From positions 556,888 to 620,887 of the forward strand of contig NZ_FRCA01000001.1 in the NCBI RefSeq assembly GCF_900142755.1: a stretch of DNA of 64,000 bases, written 5' to 3'. This document shows positions 53,496 to 61,284 of this stretch, in pieces. The stretch comes from Halomonas cupida. Lineage in GTDB: Bacteria; Pseudomonadota; Gammaproteobacteria; Pseudomonadales; Halomonadaceae. Positions within the stretch are counted from its first letter, which is position 1. Each line of letters starts with the position of its first letter. Under the pieces are notes generated by a model. The model worked only from the letters and a program-made list of their open reading frames with translations. It did no database searches and was not told the DNA's origin. Made by a program: the position numbers and the translations under genes.

Positions 53496-54380
53496 TCAGA
53501 AGGGCACGAGAACCTGATTCGCCGCCTTTTCCAGGTGGTGGGCAAGGGCGTCGAGGGATTCTCCTCCCAGTCGCCAGTAGTGCCAGTACAGCGGGACATC
53601 CAGGTGGTAGCCGGGTACCAGGTCGATAAGCTCACCACTGTCGAGCAGGTCGGCTACCTGCAGTTCAGGCATCATTCCCCAGCCAATACCGGCCATGACC
53701 AATTGGATAAAGCCCTCGGTGGAAGCGCAGATGTGGTGAGGGAAGGGGCCCGTGATGCCGAATTCCGCCAGACAGCGATGCTGCAACTGGTCATTGTGAT
53801 CGAAGATGATGGCCGGGGTACGCGCCAGGTCCTCAGGGCTCGGTCCTTGCGGGAGATAACGGTGGAGAAAATCGGGCTGGGCCAGAGCGCGGTAACGCAT
53901 TCTGCCGAGGGGGACGACTCGGGTGCCCTGTACGGGCTGAGCACTGGCACACAGGCAGGCAGCAACCTCGCCATGGCGCATGCGCTGGAGTCCCACATCC
54001 TGGTCCTCGATGACCAGATCCAGGGTCATGGGGTGGTCGCGCATGAACTCTCCCATGGCCTGTGGCCACCAGGTGGAGATGCTGTCGGCATTGATGGCAA
54101 CGCGCAGGTGGCGCTCGGTACCGGCCAGCTGTGGCAGGGATAGCGTCAACTCCTCCTCGAGCAATTGCACCTGCTGAACGTGATTGAGCAGTCGTCGGCC
54201 CAGGTCGGTAGCTTCAGGTGTATTCCCGCGGACCAGCACCGGCTGCCCGAGACGCGCCTCGAGTAACTTGATGCGCTGAGAAACCGCGGACTGTGTCAGT
54301 CCCAGGTGGCGGGCAGCGCGCTCGAATCCCTGGTGGTGGAGCACCGCGCTCAACGCTTCCAGCAGCTTGTAGTCCATCAT
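53496..54380 (-). CDS. argP: LysR-family regulator, ArgP (IciA) type
   Basis: A 294-residue LysR protein starting MMDYKLLEALSAVLHHQGFERAARHLGLTQSAVSQRIKLLEARLG, the ArgP signature. ArgP senses lysine and arginine and activates argO, which is divergent here across 140 bp, the classical arrangement. The ATG at 54380 has AGGA 6 nt upstream. The 15-bp tandem repeat in the intergenic region lies on the argO side. Confidence 0.93.
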   Translation of the reverse strand: MMDYKLLEALSAVLHHQGFERAARHLGLTQSAVSQRIKLLEARLGQPVLVRGNTPEATDLGRRLLNHVQQVQLLEEELTLSLPQLAGTERHLRVAINADSISTWWPQAMGEFMRDHPMTLDLVIEDQDVGLQRMRHGEVAACLCASAQPVQGTRVVPLGRMRYRALAQPDFLHRYLPQGPSPEDLARTPAIIFDHNDQLQHRCLAEFGITGPFPHHICASTEGFIQLVMAGIGWGMMPELQVADLLDSGELIDLVPGYHLDVPLYWHYWRLGGESLDALAHHLEKAANQVLVPF

Positions 54381-54444
54381 AAGAATTCCTGATGTATCAG
54401 TTTGAACATTTGTTTTTCTTATTCAAGAGCATTCCTCAAGCTAT

Positions 54445-54489
54445 GTCATCCAGTGCCAGGTCATCCAGTGCTGGGTCATCCAGTGATGT
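54445..54489 (+). repeat. 15-bp tandem repeat x3 between argP and argO
   Basis: The units GTCATCCAGTGCCAG, GTCATCCAGTGCTGG and GTCATCCAGTGATGT end 31 bp before the argO ATG, within the divergent promoter region. Confidence 0.9.
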
Positions 54490-54520
54490 ATAGAACCATC
54501 CATCAGAAGAGGAATGTCGT

Positions 54521-55129
54521 ATGTGGATGTCGATGTTGCAGGGGATAGGAACGGGAGGTGCACTGATCGTTGCCATTGGCGCGCAGAACGCTTTCGTGCT
54601 GGACCGAGGACTACGCCGCGAGCATGCCTGGCACGTGGCCTGGGTCTGTGCCCTCTGTGATGCGGTATTGATCGGTCTGGGAGTGCTGGGGTTGGGAGCC
54701 CTGATTGCACGCAGCGAACTGGCCATGCAGCTGGCCTGTTATGGCGGCGCTGCCTTTCTGTTGTGGCAGGCATGGCTGGCGGTGCAGCGCATGTGGCAAC
54801 CGGATGGCCTCAGGGCCGAGGCGTCCGGAGGTCGCCCGGGTCGGGGACAGGTGATAGTGGCGACCCTCGCAGTTACGCTGCTCAATCCTCAAGTCTATCT
54901 CGACACTCTGGTGATGCTGGGTTCGATCGGCTCCCTCCAGCAGGATCCACTGGGGTTCTATGTCGGTGCCACCCTGGCCTCGTTCTGCTGGTTCTTCGCG
55001 CTGGTGGGAGCGGCAAGGTACCTGGCGCCGCGTCTGGCAAGTCCACGTGCATGGCGGATCATTGATGGAGCCATCGCCTTGATCATGGTGATGGTGGCGG
55101 TTCAGTTGCTGAGAATGGAGCTCGGCTGA
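54521..55129 (+). CDS. argO: LysE/ArgO family basic amino acid exporter
   Basis: A 202-residue inner-membrane exporter of lysine/arginine with six hydrophobic segments. The family start is clear in IGTGGALIVAIGAQNAFVLDRGLRREHAW, and ATLAVTLLNPQVYLDTLVMLGSIG is the fourth segment. Control by the adjacent ArgP is expected from the conserved divergent pair. Confidence 0.93.
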   Translation: MWMSMLQGIGTGGALIVAIGAQNAFVLDRGLRREHAWHVAWVCALCDAVLIGLGVLGLGALIARSELAMQLACYGGAAFLLWQAWLAVQRMWQPDGLRAEASGGRPGRGQVIVATLAVTLLNPQVYLDTLVMLGSIGSLQQDPLGFYVGATLASFCWFFALVGAARYLAPRLASPRAWRIIDGAIALIMVMVAVQLLRMELG

Positions 55130-55170
55130 GGGGAGGTTCATGGAATGGGTGTCAGAATTTCGTGACGCCG

Positions 55171-55188
55171 TGTAAGGGATTCATTACG
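55171..55188. promoter_or_regulatory. TyrR/PhhR-box-like site 1 before hpd
   Basis: TGTAAGGGATTCATTACG fits TGTAAA-N6-TTTACA in 9 of 12 positions with the invariant G-N14-C. Confidence 0.45.
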
Positions 55189-55212
55189 CGCAGCCCCGGC
55201 TCCAGCAACGAC

Positions 55213-55230
55213 TGTAAGAAATACGCTACA
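55213..55230. promoter_or_regulatory. TyrR/PhhR-box-like site 2 before hpd
   Basis: TGTAAGAAATACGCTACA fits the TyrR consensus in 9 of 12 positions with the invariant G-N14-C. It is 42 bp, four helical turns, from site 1. Confidence 0.45.
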
Positions 55231-55406
55231 CAAGGCGCCGTGGCGGAGGTTCCAGCCTGCCGCAGGAAGGACTATAAGGAGATTCCTGCTCACCATGATT
55301 CCCCCTAGGCTGAAGGCACAAGAGTCGATCCTCGGCGGCGCGCGTGCCGTGCTTGCTCGGGAGCGACATCCAACTACCCCTGGAACCTGTCATTCGGAGT
55401 TACATC

Positions 55407-56495
55407 ATGACCGTCGTTGCCCCCATCAATACTCACAACCCGATCGGAACCAATGGTTTCGAATTCGTCGAGTACAGTGCGCCTACTGCGGAGGGCATCG
55501 AGGCGCTCCGCCAGTTGTTCGTTGCCATGGGCTTCACCGAAACCCGCCGTCATTGCAGCAAGCAGGTGAGTCTGTTCCAGCAGGAAGGTGTCAACTTCGT
55601 CCTCAATGCCGAACCCGATAGCCAGGCAGCGGAGTTTGCCCGTGTCCACGGTCCCGGCGCATGTGCCATGGCGTGGAAAGTGGCCGATGCTCGCCAGGCG
55701 CTTGACTACGCCATTGCCAACGGTGCCAGTCAGGTGGAACCCGTGATCGGCGAAGGGGAAGTCGGCATTCCTGCTGTCCGCGGTATTGGAGGAACGCTGC
55801 TGTACTTCGTCGACAACAAGGTCGATGGCGAGGGTCGCACCATCTATGACATCGACTTCGAGCCGATCCCGGGCACCAGTGCCCAGGACAACAGTGTCGG
55901 CCTTCTGGTGCTCGATCACCTGACCCACAATGTCGAGCGTGGGCAGATGGATCTCTGGGCGAATTTCTACACCAGCATTGCCAACTTCCGCGAGAACCGC
56001 TACTTCGATATCGAAGGCAAGAAGACCGGACTGCATTCCCGGGCCATGACCGCGCCCTGTGGCAAGATGCATATCCCGATCAATGAATCGGCTGATGACA
56101 ATTCGCAGATCGCGGAATTCATCCGCGAGTACAACGGCGAAGGCATCCAGCACCTGGCCATGGCCACCGACGATATCTATGCCACGGTGCGTGCGCTCAA
56201 GGCCAATGGCATCCAGTTCCTGTCGACCCCGGATACCTACTACGAGCGTGTCGATGCACGGGTCCCGAATCATGAAGAGAATGTCGAGGAGCTTCGTGAG
56301 CTCAGCCTGCTTGTCGATGGAGGCCCGAATGAGGGTGTATTGCTGCAGATATTCACCGAAACGGTGATCGGACCGATCTTCTTCGAGATCATTCAGCGCA
56401 AGGGCAACGATGGTTTCGGTGAAGGCAACTTCAAGGCACTGTTCGAGTCCATCGAGGAAGATCAGATCCGTCGCGGTGTACTCAAGGACGATTGA
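55407..56495 (+). CDS. hpd: 4-Hydroxyphenylpyruvate dioxygenase
   Basis: Hpd converts 4-hydroxyphenylpyruvate to homogentisate. The 362-residue vicinal-oxygen-chelate protein has iron ligands His171 (LDHLTHN), His249 (EGIQHLAM) and Glu327 (FFEIIQRKG). The ATG at 55407 begins MTVVAPINTHNPIGTNGFEFVEYS, as in Pseudomonas; the 21 upstream in-frame codons are not conserved-looking. It completes the Phe/Tyr route begun by phhABC; hmgA and fahA are not in this window. Confidence 0.96.
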   Translation: MTVVAPINTHNPIGTNGFEFVEYSAPTAEGIEALRQLFVAMGFTETRRHCSKQVSLFQQEGVNFVLNAEPDSQAAEFARVHGPGACAMAWKVADARQALDYAIANGASQVEPVIGEGEVGIPAVRGIGGTLLYFVDNKVDGEGRTIYDIDFEPIPGTSAQDNSVGLLVLDHLTHNVERGQMDLWANFYTSIANFRENRYFDIEGKKTGLHSRAMTAPCGKMHIPINESADDNSQIAEFIREYNGEGIQHLAMATDDIYATVRALKANGIQFLSTPDTYYERVDARVPNHEENVEELRELSLLVDGGPNEGVLLQIFTETVIGPIFFEIIQRKGNDGFGEGNFKALFESIEEDQIRRGVLKDD

Positions 56496-56694
56496 GACTG
56501 CAACGGGAAGTGATCTCCCCAGCGATCGTGGATCCTCGCTGAGAACGGTGGCTGTTGAAGGCACCACGGCAGACTGCTGATGCTCGAACGACAACAATTT
56601 GTCAGTGGTCTGCCCATTTACAACAAAATCGGTCACAATGGCGCCCTTTATATCGCGCCGCTGGCGACCAGAATAAGCGAAAGCGACCTCTCAC

Positions 56695-58173
56695 ATGACG
56701 ACCAATGAACCTTCCCGCACCCAATGGCTGGGGCGCTGGGGCTTTGTAATGGCAGCGACCGGCTCTGCGGTCGGTCTCGGCAATATCTGGAAATTCCCCT
56801 ACATGACAGGTGAGTACGGTGGCGGTGCCTTCGTGCTGGTCTATCTTGCCTGCATTCTCTCGGTCGGTGTGCCGGTGATGATGAGCGAGATAGCCTTTGG
56901 GCGTCGTGGGCGTGGCAGTCCCGTTGATGCCTTTCGCCGCCTGGTGACCGAGTCGGGACGCAGCCCCCTATGGTCGGTGCTGGGCTGGATGGCTATGCTG
57001 TGCGGCTTCATGATCCTGTGCTTCTACGTGGTGGTGGCCGGCTGGTCATTCTCCTACCTGTGGAAGATGCTCTCCGGCAGCCTGGCCGGCAGCAGTGTCG
57101 ATGATATGGCGGCCATCTTCGGTGCCAACAATGCCAACCCCTGGAACCTTGGGGGCTGGAGTACCCTGGTGACCGTGTTGACCATGGTCATCGTCGGCAA
57201 GGGCGTCCAGGGCGGTATCGAGCGCAGCACCAGTTGGATGATGCCTGGCATGGTGGTGATGCTGGTGATCATGATCATCTACGGTATGTTCTCCGGTGGT
57301 TTTGCTGATGCTCTGACCTTCCTGTTTGCCTTCAATGCCTCGGAGTTGAGCAGTGAGGGAATGCTGGCGGCCATGGGGCACGCCTTCTTTACGCTGTCCC
57401 TGGCTTCCGGCGCGATCCTGACCTACGGCAGCTACCTGCCGAAGCATGCTTCCATCGGGCGCACCACTCTGACCGTCGCGGTGGCAGACACCCTGGTGGC
57501 GTTGATGGCGGGGCTGGCGATCTTCCCGGCGATCTTTGCCAATGGCATGCAGCCGGATAGTGGCCCGGGGCTGATCTTCATGAGCCTGCCGCTGGCCTTC
57601 CAGGCCATGCCCTTCGGCCAGTTGTTCGGCATCCTGTTCTTCATCATGTTGGCGATGGCGGCACTCACCTCATCGATTTCCATGGTGGAGGCGACAGTGT
57701 CCTGGCTGACCGACAATGCCGGAATCAGCCGCCGTGGCGCCTCGTGGAGCACAGGTATCGTACTCTGGGTCATCAGTACCCTGGCGATGTTGTCCTTCAA
57801 TATCGGTTCCGACTGGACATTGCTGGGAATGCATTTCTTCGATTGGCTGGATTACCTGACCTCGCGCCTGATGATGCCGCTGGGTGGTCTGGGCATGGTG
57901 CTGCTGGCCGGGTTTGTACTCAATAAGCATGTGATGCGCGATGAGCTGGGCCTGTCGCCGAGGGTCTATGCGTTGTGGCTGTTCATGGTGCGCTATGTCA
58001 GCCCATTGGGTATCCTGGTGATCTTCATCAATGCGTTGGGCGTGGCGAGTGTCGACTTTTCCAGCCATTGGCCGATACTGCTGGTCGTGCTGGTAGCGTT
58101 CATGGTGGTGGGAGAATTGGCCAGTCCGCGCCTGCGTCAGTTGTGTCATTCACGAGCTGGTGCCGAGCACTGA
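56695..58173 (+). CDS. Sodium-dependent symporter, SNF/NSS family
   Basis: A 492-residue LeuT-fold symporter. The first helix contains GFVMAATGSAVGLGNIWKFPYMTGEYGGGAFVLVY, the Na+/substrate-site signature of the neurotransmitter:sodium symporter family, and about 11-12 membrane segments follow. Bacterial members carry hydrophobic amino acids such as Tyr, Trp or Leu. Its place 199 bp after hpd suggests tyrosine or phenylalanine uptake, but substrate is inference. Confidence 0.92.
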   Translation: MTTNEPSRTQWLGRWGFVMAATGSAVGLGNIWKFPYMTGEYGGGAFVLVYLACILSVGVPVMMSEIAFGRRGRGSPVDAFRRLVTESGRSPLWSVLGWMAMLCGFMILCFYVVVAGWSFSYLWKMLSGSLAGSSVDDMAAIFGANNANPWNLGGWSTLVTVLTMVIVGKGVQGGIERSTSWMMPGMVVMLVIMIIYGMFSGGFADALTFLFAFNASELSSEGMLAAMGHAFFTLSLASGAILTYGSYLPKHASIGRTTLTVAVADTLVALMAGLAIFPAIFANGMQPDSGPGLIFMSLPLAFQAMPFGQLFGILFFIMLAMAALTSSISMVEATVSWLTDNAGISRRGASWSTGIVLWVISTLAMLSFNIGSDWTLLGMHFFDWLDYLTSRLMMPLGGLGMVLLAGFVLNKHVMRDELGLSPRVYALWLFMVRYVSPLGILVIFINALGVASVDFSSHWPILLVVLVAFMVVGELASPRLRQLCHSRAGAEH

Positions 58174-58207
58174 GGCCGAGAGCGACAGCTCCCTGCGTTG
58201 AAACAGT

Positions 58208-58250
58208 ACAAGCGCCGCGTCTCCTCGAGAGCGCGGCGCTTGTATTTGTG
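58208..58250 (+). terminator. Rho-independent terminator after the symporter gene
   Basis: ACAAGCGCCGCG (58208-58219) and CGCGGCGCTTGT (58232-58243) form a perfect 12-bp stem followed by ATTTGTG. Confidence 0.75.
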
Positions 58251-58418
58251 CTGGTCCTCGATATCAACCCTGGGCATCGGAGGTGCTGTTATGTGTCATA
58301 AGCAGTACTGGTTTTAATTCCTTTATGACATAATTCGTTTCCCCCGATCAGTCGGTCATTCAGAACCTGGCTGATGTGGGTCAACGACTGATTGATTATT
58401 TGCGTCCTGGAGTCATCG

Positions 58419-59255
58419 ATGGTCCCTCACCAGGCATCCCTGCCTTCTTCCTCTGCCTTTTCCGCTGGTCAGGTGTGCCTGGTCGGAGCGGGGCCAGGCG
58501 ACCCGGAGCTGTTGACGATCAAGGCCTGGCGTCGGCTGACGGAGGCGGACGTCGTGCTCCATGACCGGCTGGTCAGTCAGGAGATTCTTGATCTGGTTCC
58601 GACCACGGCAGAGCTGCGATATGTCGGCAAGGCACGCTCTCACCACAGCGTTCCGCAGGAAGGCATCAATCAGGCGCTGGTCGATTGGGCCCAGCAGGGT
58701 AAGCGAGTGGTGCGACTCAAGGGCGGTGATCCCTTCATCTTCGGGCGCGGTGGTGAGGAACTGGAAACCCTCGCCGAAGCGGGTGTCATGGTCGAGGTCG
58801 TCCCCGGAATCACCGCGGCGTCGGGCTGTGGCGCCTATGCCGGTATTCCGCTCACTCATCGCGATCATGCACAATCGGTGCGTTTCATCACCGGTCATCT
58901 AAAACAGGGTGGGTGTGATCTCGACTGGCCCACTCTGACGACGCCGGGCCAGACGCTGGTGTTCTACATGGGTTTGGGCACGATTGACATTATCAGTCAT
59001 CGGCTCATCGAGCACGGAATGGCCCGTAACACCCCGTCAGCATTGATAGAACAGGGCACGACCAGCCGTCAGAGGGTGCATATCTCCACAATTGCTGATT
59101 TGCCGCTTCTCGAGGAACGGGATAGTATTCAGCCGCCCACGTTGATAATCATCGGCAGCGTTGTATCACTGCACGAGAAACTGGCCTGGTTTGATCATGA
59201 GCGAGCGGGATGCCGTGGGTGGGTTCAAGGCAAGCATCCGTCGCCATCCGAGTAG
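58419..59255 (+). CDS. cobA: Uroporphyrinogen-III C-methyltransferase
   Basis: The enzyme methylates uroporphyrinogen III twice to precorrin-2, for sirohaem or cobalamin. The 278-residue protein has [39 protein letters not shown] and [22 protein letters not shown], the standard SUMT motifs. It lacks the CysG dehydrogenase/ferrochelatase domain, so a separate enzyme is needed for sirohaem. The ATG at 58419 has GGAG 6 nt upstream. A role in sirohaem for assimilatory or NirB-type nitrite reduction would fit the nar genes. Confidence 0.94.
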   Translation: MVPHQASLPSSSAFSAGQVCLVGAGPGDPELLTIKAWRRLTEADVVLHDRLVSQEILDLVPTTAELRYVGKARSHHSVPQEGINQALVDWAQQGKRVVRLKGGDPFIFGRGGEELETLAEAGVMVEVVPGITAASGCGAYAGIPLTHRDHAQSVRFITGHLKQGGCDLDWPTLTTPGQTLVFYMGLGTIDIISHRLIEHGMARNTPSALIEQGTTSRQRVHISTIADLPLLEERDSIQPPTLIIIGSVVSLHEKLAWFDHERAGCRGWVQGKHPSPSE

Positions 59256-59360
59256 AGACTCGGGCAACACCGGTTGTGTTCTGTTGTGTCTGTTGTATTG
59301 ACAGCCGAGGAGAAGCACCAGGCCCCCATGATGCGACGTCATGTCGACATGAGGTGAAGA

Positions 59361-59771
59361 ATGAATGAGATTGTTCAGCGCCTGATGGCGCTGCGAGGAA
59401 CTGTTGTGGTTGCTGGAGTGGTGTTGTCGACCTTGCTGATATCGACGACGGCACTGGCTAACGGAGCAGTACTGAACATCGAGACCCAGGAAGGACGTGC
59501 ATCATACTACGCCGACCGTTTCCAGGGACGCACCACCGCCAGTGGTGATACCTTCGATCAGCGAGCCTTGACCGCGGCGCATCGCAGCCTGCCGTTCGGC
59601 ACCAAGGTGTTGGTGACTCGGGAGGATACCGGGGAGTCGGTAGAAGTGGAGATCAATGACCGCGGTCCCTTTGTGAAAGGGCGCATCATTGATCTATCCA
59701 AGGGTGCTGCCAGGGAACTCGGCATGTTGAACCGTGGTGTTGCGCCGGTGCGCCTGACCTATCTGCCCTGA
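59361..59771 (+). CDS. RlpA-like double-psi beta-barrel exported protein
   Basis: A 136-residue protein with an N-terminal signal segment ([22 protein letters not shown]) and a double-psi beta-barrel: [44 protein letters not shown] and [27 protein letters not shown]. These are the RlpA motifs, including the His and Asp of the catalytic site in Pseudomonas RlpA, which cleaves denuded glycan strands. It has no SPOR domain and no lipobox Cys, unlike full RlpA, so septal targeting is doubtful. Confidence 0.88.
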   Translation: MNEIVQRLMALRGTVVVAGVVLSTLLISTTALANGAVLNIETQEGRASYYADRFQGRTTASGDTFDQRALTAAHRSLPFGTKVLVTREDTGESVEVEINDRGPFVKGRIIDLSKGAARELGMLNRGVAPVRLTYLP

Positions 59772-59852
59772 AGCCGTTCGGCAACAGGGACTACAGTAGT
59801 CAGACCCACCGGTACGAGTGCCTGGTTTCGATAACCGCTTCTCGCTGAAGAG

Positions 59853-59890
59853 TACCCCGGGACCATGATTGGTCTCGGGGTATTTGTGCT
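59853..59890 (+). terminator. Terminator-like hairpin after rlpA-like gene
   Basis: TACCCCGGGACC and GGTCTCGGGGTA form a stem with one mismatch, followed by TTTGTGCTT. It closely resembles the hairpin at 39441-39473. Confidence 0.65.
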
Positions 59891-59896
59891 TGAGTC

Positions 59897-60137
59897 TCAG
59901 CTGCGAGCTGCGAGTCACGAGTACGCTACGCTCGAGCTGAACCCCGAACCCTGAACCCCGAACCCCGAACCCCGAACCCCGAACCCCGAACCCCGAACCC
60001 CGAACCCCGAACTCCGGGGATGGCGCGGGATTGCCATTCTGGCGTTGAGCCGCTCGCGACCCACAGGGATGTGGGAAGTGCGTTTGTTCGTCTGGAACGA
60101 ACATAGCTGGCTCGAAGCTCGTGCCTCGAAGCTGGGT
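59897..60137. repeat. Semi-palindromic element with heptamer repeats, copy 3
   Basis: A left arm of GCTGCGA-type heptamers and CGCTACGCTCGAGC leads to eleven heptamers centred on GAA (59937-60014, one TGAACCC variant), CCGGGG, GAGCCGCTCG and a right arm GGCTCGAAGCTCGTGCCTCGAAGC. Compared with copies 1 and 2 it carries an extra block of about 50 bp (60059-60108) with two hairpins: CCCACA-GGGA-TGTGGG and TGTTCGT-CTGGA-ACGAACA. It fills the 373-bp gap between rlpA-like and the binding-protein gene. Confidence 0.85.
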
Positions 60138-60144
60138 CAACGGC

Positions 60145-61284
60145 TTACGGCCTTTCCTGTTCTCCCACCATTTCCCCGGAAAACTCTCGTTGCCAGCGAC
60201 TCAAAAGTGCGCGGCGCTTGAGGTCGTCAAGGGTCGCAAGCAGGCCCGGACCAAGCGGTGTGGGTCTCAGTCCCTCGGCATAGCGACGTTGCATGGCGGT
60301 GGCGGTGCCGGGTCCATCCAGTTGTGGGTGGATAGCCGCGACATTGCCCCCGTCCGACAGGACTCTCTGCCCCTCGACACTGAGCAGGTAGTCGACGAAG
60401 CGGCGACCAGCCGCAGGGTGAGGGGCCAGGCGTGGGACGAAGGCCAGGCGCTGGATGACCAGTGCGTAGTCATCCGGAATGACCCAGCGCAAACTGGGGT
60501 CGTGCTCCACGCTCTGCCTGACATAGCTGCCAAGCAGGTTGTAGCCGATCAAGAAACGTCTGTCGTGCAGGCCATCGAGCATCTCTCCTGTGGTGCCGAC
60601 GAGGTGAGTGTCGGCGTTCCCCAGGGCGGCGACCAGGTCCCAGTAGCGTGGTGACAACTGCGACTCCTCAATGGCATAGGTGTAGCCAGCGCCGCTGGTT
60701 GCCGGATCATAGGTCACGATACGTCCGCGCAGCGCATCACCATGCTGGCTGATCAGGCCCAACAGGTCGGCATGGCTGTTGACGGGGCCGAAGCGGTCCA
60801 TGACTTCGCGGTTGATAACCATGACGATGGGCTCGTAGGTGAAGGCGAACAGCTCCTGACGCCATTTAGCCCAGGCCGGCCAGTTTTCGGCGTTGGGTGT
60901 AGTGATGGGCTGGGCATGACCGTCATTGACCAGCCGGTATTGCCAGGGCATGGCTGAGGACATCATCACATCAGGTTCATCGGGCACGTTCAGGAAGCGC
61001 TCATGCAGCTCAAGGGTGCTGAGATTGCGGTAGGTGATGTCGTATTGGGGGTGGCGGCGGTGGAAGTCTTCCAGCAGAGGACGGGCATAGGGCACGTCGA
61101 AGGCAGCATGGATCACCAGAGGTGTGGACGGCTCGGCGGTTGCCGGCAGGTTCAGCTCTTCCGTGGCGTAAGCTGACTGCCACAAGCTCCACAGCAACAA
61201 TCCCCACAGTACCGAGCCCGAAATCGCTGATCCCCGCAGTACCGATCTCCGAAACATGAATGCCCACAGGCTGTGTCTTGTCAT
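60145..61284 (-). CDS. Periplasmic solute-binding protein (iron/phosphoglycerate-sensor-like)
   Basis: A 379-residue exported protein: a long signal segment (about residues 16-41, SVLRGSAISGSVLWGLLLWSLW ending AYA) followed by a type-2 binding-protein fold with VIHAAFDVPYARPLLEDFHRRHPQYDI, FAFTYEPIVMVINREVMDRFG and GRIVTYDPATSGAGYTYA. Similar proteins are Fe(3+)-ABC binding proteins and PgtC, the periplasmic sensor of the phosphoglycerate PgtAB system. The ATG overlaps the kinase stop (ATGA), and no permease or ATPase is nearby, which favours a sensing partner role. Confidence 0.8.
   Translation of the reverse strand: MTRHSLWAFMFRRSVLRGSAISGSVLWGLLLWSLWQSAYATEELNLPATAEPSTPLVIHAAFDVPYARPLLEDFHRRHPQYDITYRNLSTLELHERFLNVPDEPDVMMSSAMPWQYRLVNDGHAQPITTPNAENWPAWAKWRQELFAFTYEPIVMVINREVMDRFGPVNSHADLLGLISQHGDALRGRIVTYDPATSGAGYTYAIEESQLSPRYWDLVAALGNADTHLVGTTGEMLDGLHDRRFLIGYNLLGSYVRQSVEHDPSLRWVIPDDYALVIQRLAFVPRLAPHPAAGRRFVDYLLSVEGQRVLSDGGNVAAIHPQLDGPGTATAMQRRYAEGLRPTPLGPGLLATLDDLKRRALLSRWQREFSGEMVGEQERP

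Noticed and set aside
56580-56640. TyrR box before the symporter gene
   Set aside because: A TTTACA half-site is present, but the other half and the G-N14-C spacing are missing.
58262-58285. Fourth copy of the GGGTTGATA palindrome family after the symporter terminator
   Set aside because: Only the left half (ATATCAACCC) is present, with no inverted partner.
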